Program-made: the position numbers and the translations under genes
Assembly: GCA_947034885.2 (NCBI GenBank)
Contig: OX344749.2
Coordinates: forward strand, 26,179,501-26,243,500
Reading direction: 5' to 3'
DNA from: Thuidium tamariscinum
Lineage: Eukaryota > Streptophyta > Bryopsida > Hypnales > Thuidiaceae
DNA length: 64,000 bases
Shown here: one piece after another, positions 41,130 to 51,955 of the stretch
How positions within the stretch are numbered: position 1 is the stretch's first letter
How the letters are laid out: every line of letters begins with the position of its first letter
The notes under the pieces: model-generated
Database searches by the model: none
The model's input: the letters and a program-made list of their open reading frames with translations, nothing else
Told to the model about the DNA's origin: nothing

Positions 41130-42815
41130 GTTGGGGATGGGGCGCTGGTTGGCTATGGGTGGTTCTACCTTACTATCCAAACGGAGGACAAGAGCAGCAT
41201 ATGTCGGTTCTTCAAATCACGTTCTCTGCGTCTCCAACTAAAATAACTGGCTTGTTTGCAAAGGACATTGTGGCTCCTTAAGTTTGCTTTTGATTCGGCA
41301 ATGCTTTCAAGGAATGATCAATTCAAATTCCTGTACATATGTGGTCTTTTCCCGTCAACTTTGACAATCGCGATTGCATTTCTCCCAAAAGGAAAGTTCT
41401 TTTCGAGACTGGCTGACGTGTGTCACAAAACGAGTTGCCAGTTCTAAATTTCTCATCATTGCAGCTCTCGCACTTCACTTGTGTCCAAAAAAACTGTCAA
41501 GCCTTTTGGAGTGACTGAAACAAACGGATGCAAGGAGAGTGTGAAAACGAGTGTCGAAAAGAAGCTCGACAGTAATCTCAATTTGGAAGTTTTTGCTGAG
41601 CAAGAACGGCGAAGTCTAGAGATTCGTAGTGAAATCCGCTTAAAGAGTCCCTATCCAAACGTCAACTTCCCACTACCGAAGTGGTTTGAGGGAAAACAAA
41701 TCATGATGATTATGGGAGCTGATATCATCAGCTTTCGTGTGCAGAAGCATCCAAAGAAATACACCGCAAATTAAAAATGATATTTTTCATTGCAGACGTT
41801 CAGTTCGCTGAAATTTTTCCGCAGTGAAGACCTGGCTCGAACCACAGTTACTTCAGTCGATCCTATTCCTTGAGGGTTGGATTACCCCGAATTGCGCGAT
41901 TAGACAATCAGCAGCCACTCATTGTGACTCAACTCCGTCCCGAAAATGTGCCCAGCTTGGAATGGATATAGGAAATGCTGCTTTTAAATTACATGCGGTA
42001 TCAACCCATAGTAAGTGTACCTAAGTTGACTTCTTCAAGAATTCAGTTCATGATTTCCTAGAATATACTAAACCATTCCAACATGTATGTTACATTAAAA
42101 ACATTATTCAACATATTGCACGTGCCTGCGCAGTTTAGGGTGGTAGTTATTAATGGCACACAAAGCATCTTTTTGAAGAATCTCTCTTAAAAAAATTGAA
42201 GCTGCAATAACAAGGGCCTTAACTTCGCTTGATTTGCTCCATGAATCTTTGCCGAGACTCTCTTATAAGTAACGCGCGCAAACGATGCCCTGCGACTCCC
42301 ACTCCCACTAAGAATGTTTCGCAAGGTCCCAGGGGAGCTTGTTCCGCTTCTCGACTTTTGAAAGCAGTCGTGCCCGCTCAATCCTTCCAAGGAAATCCAC
42401 GCTCTTGAGCAAAATGCCTTCAAGCCTCATACCAGCCGGCATGATTCTCTCAGGAACTGCTGGATATCCTGACCTTCATGTAATTGTGCTTCTGACTCTC
42501 GCTTTCCACGCGTGTCAGTCTGGAAAAACTGGCAGAATCCCATGACTTTGTCATGCCACTATGCTCGTGGATCCTATTTTTGTAGCATTTCGTGCAGATG
42601 AGTGTGAGAATTTTTGGTGTCAACATTTGCATCAACACTTTCATGAAATTGAAGAGGCTCTCTCTCCCCCTCAGCTTCTTAAGAGTGACTTAGTGTTGCA
42701 AATATGCGATATGTGATGGCACGTCTTCAAACATCTTCGTTACACAAGTACGTAGGTCATGGAAAAAAAGCTGAACATGCTGATTGCGGATCGATTTACA
42801 AACTGACAAAGAACG
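41130..42815. other. GC-shifted stretch upstream of the P450
   Basis: The composition rises well above the AT-rich flanks. There are short open frames (for example 41481-41774 plus and 42187-42423 minus). None starts with a convincing ATG, resembles a known domain, or joins to another by clear splice sites. The first is preceded by an acceptor-like TTCTCATCATTGCAG. It may be the P450 promoter or leader region, a decayed gene fragment, or a non-coding transcript. I cannot assign a product. Confidence 0.3.
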
Positions 42816-45800
42816 ATGAACTGTGTTGCACATGTGCAGGTGTTGGTGGCGACGACAGGGTTGCTCATCCTCCTGCTCTGGATTGTTTGGCTGAGAGGAC
42901 GTCTAGTTGCAAATCTCCCTCCAGGGCCAACTGGGCTGCCGCTGGTGGGGAGCCTGCACTTGCTTGGCACCTTGCCTCACCGGAGCTTGGCCAAGCTGGC
43001 CAAGCAGTATGGCCCTCTCATGTCCATCCGCTTGGGGCAAGCGCAATTCATCGTCGCGTCGTCACCCACAGCGGCCAAGGAGTTTCTCAAGACCCAGGAC
43101 GCCAATTTCTGCTCCAGGCCCCCCCTGCGCGCCGGCCAAGTCATGTTTGGACCAGGTGAACCTTCAGCTGCCGCGACGGAATGATCGAACGCAAATTAAT
43201 TTTGCACTTCACTAACTTGCTCTGGCCGGCTGACGTCGCTAGCGACTGTCTGGATCGAATTCAAGTCATGAATTCAAGTCATGAAACAACCGGCCGATAG
43301 CAACGTTTGAACGTTGCTGATGACAGCAAGAATGGGACTGTTCAGTCCAGTGACTATCAGCGTTGTTACCAAACGTTGTGCAATGAGAAGAACGTTTTGG
43401 AACATTCTAGCTGAAGCATTTTCCAAATTTTGAATGTTTGTAGAAGGGGGTTGCTGGGACGTTGGTCCGAAACGTTGCACGTTGACAAAAAAAATTCTGA
43501 AAAATGTTGCTGAACCCTCCAACTTCTAGGCAGGTGTGTGTACGTCCATAGTAGGCCAATTTAAGGTACATGGAACGTTAGTTTGCGAGGTGTCAACCGA
43601 ACTCCATTTACTGGAGCAGGTTGAAATTTTGAATGCTTCTACAACTCCTGTTAGTCTTGACATGAGTACAGAGTATTACTTGCGTCATTCTGATAATTTA
43701 AAGAGTGAAAAACGGGGAGTTTTGGGAGATGAATATTCCATTCGAGACATCAGTTTCACTACAAGGGCCAAATTGTATCAGTGTATTACCTCCAAACTCT
43801 AAGTCTTTTTCAGTATTCATGAATTTCTTAACATGCAATTTCAACGGGGCAGTCGTAACCAGCATGACTAATAGAAGAATATCCCGTTCAATTATGAATA
43901 TATAGTGACATAGAAATTAACCTGCGACTTACTTATACCGTACCGCTGTCTGCGTGGGCATTCAACCAACTGAACCAAGTGTATGAATAGATGTCCGTGT
44001 TGCCCTTGGAAAGCAGGGTCAATATTAGTGACTTACGGGATCGTATCCATAACGGTTTTAACTTTTTTATGTCCTCCTGTTCAGATAACTATTTGAACAG
44101 TGACTAAAGAATAAAGTTGAGAAATACATATTAATGGGATCATGTTGCTAGTTGCGACCTAGACCTCCTTAGTAGCAGAAATGCGGTCTATTACCTCGAC
44201 ATGGTATTCATGCACCACTGTTGGCGCAGCCTTAATCGATCTCCCCGAGTTTGGGTCTGTTGCAAGATGAATGGTCCCAGGTACGGTATTGCGAGAATAT
44301 TTTTTCAACAATTCAAAGCGTGCAAAGGTGGAGGCTGGCTGACGACGTTCTTCGACTCACCATTGAAAATATTACTCTTCAAACAGACTTACAGGGACCT
44401 TGCATGCTAGCCCGCTCTGTGGGTGCAACTCAGTCAATCAGAAACAATGCTGAGCGTGTCAGTGGGGATTCGATTAGCAAGTTTGCGGAAGTTAATTAAC
44501 TGCTCAGTATGGCTTGTTCAGTCCACCAACATCACTAATGAATGTTTACAAGTACGTTACTGGCTAATGCGAGCGTGCAAATGATGTATTAACATTCTTG
44601 GCCGGCATTGATTTCGATCCAGACATCCTCTTTCAGAGCAACTCGGCGGAGTGGCGCCAGCTGAGGAAAATGTTCCATTTGGGGCTCACGGGGAGCAAGC
44701 GCTTGGAAGCGTCTCACCATGTGCGCCAGGAAGAGGTGGCGGAACTGCTGCGCTCGCTGCCCGTCAACTGCGAATTCAATCTGCGCAAGCACCTCAGCGT
44801 GCTCGTCACCGGCATCATCTCCCGTGCGGTTGTCAACCGCAGTTTCACTCCGCATTCCTTATCTGGAATCCATGATTTGTCGTCGCAGGCAGAGCGACTG
44901 CGGGAGATCCAATCCTTCCGAGGTATCATGAGCGCCATCTTCAAGGGCATCAGCGCGTTCTACCCCGCCGACTTTATTCCAGCCGTCAAGTGGGTGCTGG
45001 ACTTTCAAGGGCTGGACAGTCGCTTCCATGACACCAACAAGCGCATGGACGCCTTCGCCACGCAGATCATCGCGGACCATCAAGCGCGGCGTGCGCGCGG
45101 TCCCGTCGCGGAGCACGAGACGGACATGCTGCACGTCCTGCTGGACGAAGCGGAAACCTATAACGCTAATGCAGGAAGAACGGGAACTCGAATCACCGTG
45201 GCCAACGTCAAAGGCATCATGTGGGTACGTATGACAATTCAAACTGTGCAAACCAGTTCTCTCGCGGTTGTTCAATTACTAGTGAAGAAGTTGTGTGATC
45301 CATCAATTCAACAGACTAAACTCATTACAGTGCTTGAGAGAAACGAAACGCGTATATATGGATCTCAATGGTCGTTTTCTGAAAATCCTTGCAATCACCA
45401 AATGCTGCAAGTAGCGGCCACCCTCACAATTCTGTATCATGCTAGCTAATAGGTGAATGATGATATATTCTAAAACCAAGAGCTAGCTCTCGGACGAGGA
45501 CGATCGTAGCAGTGGTAATTACAGCGCCTGCTTGTACTGTTCTGTACAGGATGCTTTTTCCGGGGGCACGGACACCATTCTGTTCTCAAGTGAGTGGATT
45601 ATGTCCGAAGTGGTGAGGAACCCGAGCGTGCAAGCCGCCGCGCAAGCCGAGTTGGACCGCGAGGTGGGGCGACAGCGTCGCGTGCAAGAGGCGGATCTGC
45701 CCAATCTGCGCTACATCCAGGCGGTGGTGAAAGAGGGCTTGCGATTGCATCCCATAGCGCAGCTGATGGCGCCGCACCTATCCGTCCACGCCACCAAAGC

Positions 45801-46157
45801 CTTCGGCTACGACATCCCAGCGAACACACGCTTGTTCGTCAACGTGTGGGCCATTTCACGCGATCCCGCCGTGTGGTCTGATCCTTTGCAATTTCAACCG
45901 GAGCGCTGGCTGGTTGGGTCCGTGCTGCTGCGCAATTCGAGTATTTGCCGTTCGGGGCTGGGCGACGCATGTGTCCGGGCATGGCGCTGGGGATTGTGGC
46001 ACTGGAGTATTGCGTGGCCAGTCTGCTGCAGGCGTTCGAGTGGTCCGTCACGACGGATCCGGGTATGGCGGAAGGGCCCGGAATGGGCGTGCCGCGCGCG
46101 CAGCCGTTGCGCGCCATCGCGAGCCCGCGACTGTCGTCGCAGGTGATGAATAGTTAA
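42816..46157 (+). CDS. A-type cytochrome P450 (CYP71-clan), frameshifted in last exon
   Basis: Plant P450 monooxygenase, normally ER-anchored and acting with NADPH-P450 reductase on a secondary metabolite; the substrate is not predictable. Exons: 42816-43155, 44623-45224 and 45550-46157, with GT-AG introns. Visible parts, in order: an N-terminal membrane helix (about residues 9-26), the hinge [26 protein letters not shown] at the exon 1 end, EWRQLRKM (helix C), the I-helix AFSGGTDT (316-323), EGLR as the ExxR motif (376-379) and FQPERW (429-434). The haem loop [12 protein letters not shown] is clear but lies in another frame from 45945. The frame must shift between about 45910 and 45933, which fits loss of one base. 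Read literally, translation runs to a stop at 46144-46146 and lacks the haem cysteine. It is either a young pseudogene or a one-base assembly error. Exon GC is much higher than that of the surroundings. Intron 1 could instead end at 44573 paired with a donor at 43140; the chosen pair matches the family better. Confidence 0.9.
43156..44622 (+). other. P450 intron 1 with palindromic ACGT motifs
   Basis: A 1.47-kb intron of nearly balanced composition. It holds a perfect inverted repeat AGCAACGTT-TG-AACGTTGCT at 43299-43318. Further AACGTT or ACGTTG cores follow at about 43373, 43393, 43460, 43472 and 43574. It also holds a 13-bp tandem duplication (GAATTCAAGTCAT) at about 43258-43283. No coding exon is evident. 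ACGT cores are bZIP-type binding motifs in plants, so an intronic regulatory role is possible but unproven. Confidence 0.4.
45910..45933 (+). other. Frameshift site in P450 exon 3
   Basis: Upstream of this interval the P450 frame (codons starting at positions such as 45907) encodes ...FQPERW. Downstream the family motif [15 protein letters not shown] is encoded one frame back, with the haem-ligand Cys codon at 45972-45974. The stretch between is too short to hide an intron. Insertion of one base (or deletion of two) would rejoin the frames. The interval contains a GGG run and GCTGCTGC slippage-prone sequence, where either a natural indel or a sequencing indel is plausible. Confidence 0.8.
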
Positions 46158-47005
46158 CGAGCTGATGAAGCTGGACATATCTCTTACAAAATATATATTA
46201 TATCATTATTTTTAAACGGGGAATAGTCAAGAGAATTAGATAGAATTTTTTTGTCCAATATGGGAAGAGTACTATTCAACGTCTCTTCCCCTTTTGTATA
46301 TACAATACTTCAACTTTCAATGTTAAGGAATGTATTCTAATGACATATTTTGGTGTTGCAAGCTAGCTATTGCTTGTTGTTTAGTTTAGTTTTCTATCTT
46401 CAACACTATCATCAAGCATTAGGATTTTGAGCACCATTACTTATCAATAGAAGGCACCTCCAAAATCGGGTTGATCTGAGACTGCACTATTTCAAGGTTT
46501 GTGCATCTTCAAAATCAATTATGTATGTATGTAAAAGAAACACTTTGAGAATCAAACTTTCACTCTTCTTAGCTTCTACATATTGTATCTAAATGTCACG
46601 TTCTTTAGTGCATTGGAACCTCTTTTCCTTTCCCAAAAGACTATTTTAAAATGTGACTAGCCTATTAATAGTAATTAGGCACAATGTCAATTTGTGGTGG
46701 ATTTGGCCAATTGGGTGTAACCACCTAATACAAATTCCAAAATCAATAAGTTTTGTTTCATTCTGGAAGTAGAGTGTTTGATTTTAGATCTTCAATTATC
46801 TTGTTCACTAATTAAATTGTATTTTATTACAAAAATGAATAGTGACAATAGCAACCTATAGAAAAAGGAAATCAATGTATATTGGACCTCTATCATTGCA
46901 AACCTAAATCTTCTCATTGGGTACACTCACCTCTTGTCATTGCATATTTTAGGTACAAAGGAAACTTAACCTTCTCTAAAATCAATTTCTACAAATTCTT
47001 GTCTA
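46158..47005. other. P450 downstream flank
   Basis: AT-rich DNA after the P450 stop. No strong AATAAA poly(A) hexamer is near the stop; TATATATTATAT at about 46190 is a weak candidate. No further gene or clear repeat was recognised up to the CACTA-like terminus. Confidence 0.3.
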
Positions 47006-47224
47006 AACACTACAAAAAAAATAGTGAATAAATGACTGCAATAAATGATTCTACAACAATCATTTAGGACATTTACGACTGCAAAATGACTCAGGGCCCT
47101 AGAGTCATTATGGACAAGTCACAAGATCAAATGACTACAATTCTATTATTACCATCCATTCTAAACTTAGATGAAAAATGGATGAGAAGATCTACATGGC
47201 CAATGATGTGGACAAGCAAATTTT
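47006..47224 (+). mobile_element. CACTA-type terminus, truncated
   Basis: CACTACAAAAAAAATAGTG at 47008 matches the canonical plant CACTA terminal repeat (CACTACAAGAAAA-like). It is followed by subterminal repeats of an AATGACTGCAA / CAATCATTTA type in both directions. The element is cut off by the repeat that starts near 47225, and no opposite end was found. Probably a decayed fragment. Confidence 0.45.
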
Positions 47225-47420
47225 TAGATAAAGCTGGGTGTGGGTGCTTTATTCCAACCTTTGGAAATTGGAATAAAATATACACAACCATGTTCTACTA
47301 CTTTGTTGACGATTCTTAATGGATGTCTAACCTACATGTAATCCAATTACCCCTTCCAAGCAATGGATCTTTTTAAATTCCTACTCCTAATTAGCCCGCT
47401 TGTAATTGTTGAATTGAAAT
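47225..47420 (+). mobile_element. Repeat family B, fragment
   Basis: GGAATAAAATATACACAACC, then GTCTAACCTACATG and CCTTCCAAGCAATGGATC, align with the start of the family B copy at 51956 and, inverted, with 58210-58400. Only the first 200 bp of the family is present. Confidence 0.55.
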
Positions 47421-47979
47421 AGCCTTACACTAATAGTTGGCTGATTTTGACTATTACAATCCTGACTAAGCGTTGTTGAGTGATGATCAAAAATCAAGTA
47501 AATTGGCTTTGATTTGTAAAGCTCGTTTTGCTCTTTCTAACTTGTTAAAGAAACCTATATTTAACCTAATTACCTATTGAATGATGTATGAGCCTTCAAG
47601 ATGGCACTCAGAACTTTGGATTCATTTTTTGCAATTAAATTGCAAAATTTAGCTAAAAATACAAGAAAAAAACATAAAAAAGAGTATTGAAGGAGTTTTT
47701 GTAGAAGTCTATACCAAAATGGTAAGAAACCAGCTTAGAAGGTGGAAAATTCCTAATTCTAAGAATTTCTATCATTCTAAGTCTTAGAAGGAAGTTTGTG
47801 TGAAGATTTAGTAATTTCAAGAGAAATAAGAAAGGAGGGTTAGTCGATCCTAATGTCTATCTGTGCAAAATCAACCTTTTAAGGATGCACATGACATACT
47901 GATTAAGCCAAAAGAGTCTACTACGAGCCTAGAAGATTTACCAAGGCCTAAATTCGATTTTGGGATAAATTGAATTTAA

Positions 47980-49550
47980 AAGTAAAACAATCACAAATGA
48001 CTTGGAGGATTGGAATTTCATGAGAGGAAAGATGGAGGAATGGGAGATTGAAGACTACAAAAAAGTGTTCTAAGGGTAGGAGCATGCTAAGAGCAAACAA
48101 GAAATAAACAATTGTCCAAGATTCTCGGGCATCAAGAATTAAATTGTCCAATGGAGCAAAATAATTCTAAATTACTAAAAATAGACTAGTGCAAGGCCGC
48201 GTGAAACTTACACTAAGAATCTAGGAGTGCCCTAGATGTTATCCAAATTATTTCTGATTTTTTCAAAATTCCACGTTGACTCCATGGGAAGTCAACCGCA
48301 CATAGAAATGTTCGTAAATTCCTAGAATTTACGTATGATGCGATAAAATCTCACTAAAAATTTAAATAGATTTTTGTGTGCTTAATAAGCGCCTGGTCAA
48401 GTTTGAAGACATTCCGACATCCCCAACTACCAGAACCGGCATCAACATCGAATTTCAATGGAATTTACAATTTGGCGGCGGGTTGACCGATGTATCAGGA
48501 GCGAATGATGTCCGATTGATGAAAATGGGGAGACATTCCTGACTCTCATAGACATTCCTAACAACCCTGGCCTGACAGATTCATCAAAATGCGCAAATCC
48601 TAAAAGTTAGATTTTTGACTTTTAATTGGAGTTACCGTAATTCCAAATTAGGCACACAAGCGGCCTAGGAGTGAGGGGTTAGGGGTCTTTTAGGCTAATT
48701 GGGGTCTTCTACAGACAATGGCGCAAATGGTTTTCCGTTTTGAGTTGTTCCTTAAAAGATAGAGAGGGTCAGCTCTTAGTTTGACTTTTTAATCGTTAAT
48801 TGCGGTTAATTAAGAGTGATTTTGAAAATATCTCTTGGAAAATCAAAGATTGGATTTGGTCAAGATCTCTTTCCTGCATAAAAAACTATCTTTGGACTAA
48901 AGAAAGATAATTTTCAAAATGAGGCTTTTGGTTAATTTGCAAAATATCTAAGTAAATTAGGATTAATTCCAAAATATTTTGGGTTAAGATCTTGGATTTG
49001 GTTTGGCCAAGATTTCATTAGCTAAATGGGGATGTTTCTAGAAATTTTCACCATTAAACAAGTATTATTTTAGAATTATATTAGGGTAGTTTAGGGTGGA
49101 AAATAACAAAGTGTTTTCACTGGCAATTATCGAGAGGGGCCCAACCACGGGTATATAAGGGCCCCCGTCAAGGTTGTCAGTACCCTTATTTCTCGCACCG
49201 ACACTTTGTTCCTCTTCCGTGCTACCGACGTGGTTGGGGCACCACTTGGACCAAAAATTCTTGACCAAGTTTTGTTCAAGTTTTATTGTTGAAACTTTGA
49301 AGGTTTAAGGCCCTTCAATTGATTTTTGTTCTCTCTACTGTGAAAAGGCTAAGCCTTAACCTTTGATACAACCACCCTGTGGAAATTTCAAGTATTGAGT
49401 ACCAAAGTTCAGTTCAAACACTGTCATGTGTACCTCCTTTGGTGGCAAAGTCTTGAATTACTAAGAAATTCTAAGAATTTAAAGTGAAAGTTCGGTTAAA
49501 CATTGGCATATGTACCTCCTTTTGCAATTAAAATTCTTAAAATACTATTG
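47980..49550 (+). mobile_element. Repeat family A (LTR-like with TATA box), plus copy
   Basis: This 1.57-kb segment is matched along its length by 62040-63613 on the opposite strand, with visibly high identity. It contains GGGTATATAAGGGCCC at about 49149, a strong TATA box in a GC-rich setting, as in U3 regions of plant LTR retroelements. Downstream are two internal repeats ending ATGTACCTCCTTT. TG...CA ends and a primer binding site could not be placed, so LTR status is inferred. Confidence 0.6.
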
Positions 49551-49949
49551 TAGAAACCCACATATGGCGAAGCTATAAACCCCCTAATTGTTTACCATTT
49601 GAAATTCAAACTAACCCAGAGAAGGAGAGGTGTGGCAAGGCTCCAAATCATTCTGACATTCCACACTTGCAAAAGTTGGCAATCAAAAGAATTGGTGCCT
49701 TAGGAGTTCTTATCATTCCATTGCTACAATACCATCCCTTTGGATTATGCTTATAAATAAATTTAGTTAAGGTTAGCCTAATTCCAAAACACTAAACTAA
49801 CTTGTTATTTGATTAAGTAGGATCCAGTTTATCAATTTAGTCCAGGACCAATATACACCGATCTAGTTCAAAATTTAGTTTAGGACCAGTTCAAAAATTT
49901 AGTTTAGGACCAGCATACCAATCCAGTCCAAAAATTTAGTTCGGACTAG

Positions 49950-50170
49950 CATACACTGAGGCAGCCAGACCGGCCAAAGACCCCGCTGCAGGGGCGACCG
50001 AACCCCCCGCCCGACCAATCATGCCCTGCCACGTGGTGCCGGGCCGGAAGGGGCAAAGCTTCGTGGACAAGGCCTGAGTCGCGGACCCCATATCTGCGGA
50101 CTCCCTTACCTAGTGGACCCCGTACTAGGGCTGGCTCTGGACTGGGGCTGGCCCCTATTTTTGAGCTTTG
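49950..50170. other. GC-rich island in the retroelement nest
   Basis: A sharp GC-rich block (CAGCCAGACCGGCC, GACCCCGCTGCAGGGG, CCACGTGGTGCCGGGCC) in an otherwise AT-rich region. It resembles the GC-rich block at 61485-61680, which includes GGGGGCCACGTGG. No protein family is recognised; it is probably internal or leader sequence of the same element family. Confidence 0.35.
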
Positions 50171-50280
50171 GAAGTTGGGTAAAACATGTCACATTTGACT
50201 CCTAATGTGGTGCAAGGGTGCTAAGCCAAGTGCTTGGGCTTAGCATTGGTTCCCCGATCTAAGTGAGGACTTAACACTAG

Positions 50281-50405
50281 GTTGCTGGAAGCTAAACGTT
50301 GGGTTAATTTCCAAAGTGTTGGAAACTAAACGTTGGATTAATTTCCGAAGTGTTGGAAACTAAACGTTGGATTAATTTCCGAAGTGTTGGAAACTAAACG
50401 TTGTT
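50281..50405 (+). repeat. 34-bp tandem repeat, 3.5 copies
   Basis: CTAAACGTT recurs at 50292, 50326, 50360 and 50394, an exact 34-bp period. The unit reads TTGGAAACTAAACGTTGGAT followed by TAATTTCCGAAGTG. The two central copies are identical. It lies in the GC-rich part of the retroelement nest (49950-50470) and encodes no stable protein. Confidence 0.85.
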
Positions 50406-50929
50406 GCTATTTCAAGGGGAGTTATCTTTGACACCCCGCTAAGATTTGGAGGGGGGGGACAAAGCTTTGCCGTGAGGGTGAGGATTTGACACGTGACTAA
50501 GACTTTTGCACTTCCTAAAAACATAGGGGAGCCAAAACCATGCCGTCCCTCATAGGACCTATATAACCCCGTGTACAAAAGAAGAGGGTGTGGTTCTCAA
50601 ATACTAAGACCTTACTTCCTTAAAACCATAGGGGAGTCAAAGCTCCGCCATTCCACGTGGGACCAATGTAAACCTGTGACCAAGAAAAGAGGGAGAAGAT
50701 GGTGGATATAAATGTGCAACAAACATTCGAAGTCACCTCACTAGTTATCCCTCGGTTTCTCCTAAATTGTCTCCCACAACAATTCTTAAGTACCCCACAA
50801 CACAAAGATAGATCAATGCCAATTAGTATAAGTGCCACACAACCTTGGGGGGGTCTCAAGTCTCTTAAGGTGTAAGTTACAAGTGTCAAGGGTATAAAAA
50901 CCCTTCAAAAACTATCAAAGGCTCCTTTA

Positions 50930-51955
50930 GCATAACAAGCCAAAAGAAATCCGATATAACCTGGGCCCAATAGTGCTCCTCCCTTAAATGGTGAGGAGTA
51001 AGAGAGAGAGAGAGAATGAGAGGAGAATGTTGCCCCTTTTATACTCAAAAGGGAGCAACCCCCCTTTAATCTACTAAGAAAATCTAGATAAGGGAATTTA
51101 GGCAGTTTGTATATATTTACCAATCCCAAATCTAACTATCCACTTAAGATATACGTAATTTGAATTGAGAATTCAAATCTCACCTAAACCTTACAAGAAC
51201 TTACAAATCCACCTAATTTTACCTTCTCCAAAATCTACAAGTTCTCACATGGGAGTGGTTCCCATGTGTTCCCACCTACTTTTAGTTTAAATTTTGAAAT
51301 TACTTACATCAAGCACTTGAAGCCACCTCCACTAACTTTTTGAGGTGATACTTGCTCCCACATGTGCCCAGAGTCTTCATGCGTTCCCTACACGTTCCTC
51401 ACAGCCATTGGGGCCCAAACTCTCCAAATTGGCATTGGGGAGCCTTAAACCCCATTTTCTCCTCCATGTGTTGTCCCCAAAAACCTAACTTTTGGAGTTT
51501 ATCTCCAATTGGCAAACAGATTGCGCCATTGGGTCTGGGAGGCCATAATTGGTCGTTAGGGAATCCCTTATCTCTTACACTATGCCCTAAATCTTAAAGA
51601 ATCCTAGTGTAAGCTGGGGTCAAAGTTGGGATAAATTCCCAACTTTTGGAGTTTGAATTTTTTGGACCCCAAACCTTCACCAAGCTCTTAAGTAAATAGA
51701 GGGGGGTAGTAATAGACCCAAATTAGGCCTTGATACGACACCGTATGCCCCCAGTACGTTGGTCAACTCCCAATACTGTCGTTTAAATTGTCATTTGTGG
51801 AGAGATGTTGCCGATTCGGGATTTTCCACATATCGATTTGTCTTGAAATTTGGGGAAGTGCTCCGTTGGTGTGAGACCGCCTTGCCAGATTTTTAGTGGG
51901 ATTTTACCGCACTTTGGGATATTCTTTTGAATTCCCACCCAAAGATTGCCGCGGT
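50930..51955 (-). mobile_element. Repeat family A, minus copy
   Basis: On the minus strand GAGTATAAAAGGGGCAAC (about 51050) is the family TATA box. The upstream side aligns with the copies at 54850 and 62040 through AACTTTTGGAG, GATACGACACCGTATGCCCC, TTGTCTTGAAATTTGG and TTTTTAGTGGGATTTTACCG. It is cut at 51955, where a family B repeat begins. A GA microsatellite lies at about 51000-51016. Confidence 0.55.

Noticed and set aside
41481-41774. 97-codon frame as a gene
   Set aside because: It begins with GTG rather than ATG, has no recognised domain and no linked exon. It is kept only as part of a GC-shifted region.
44574-44622. P450 exon 2 starting at 44574 (in frame, adding [16 protein letters not shown]) with an exon 1 donor at 43140
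   Set aside because: It is in phase, but it drops the conserved VMFGP at the exon 1 end. The GATCCAG|AC acceptor at 44623 joins FGP to DILF as the family expects.
44859-45275. Minus-strand 138-codon frame
   Set aside because: Antisense of P450 exon 2. Codon periodicity and motifs belong to the plus strand.
44598-45449. A 283-codon single frame read as a free-standing gene
   Set aside because: Its first codon is TTG, its middle is P450 exon 2, and its tail after 45224 reads into intron 2.
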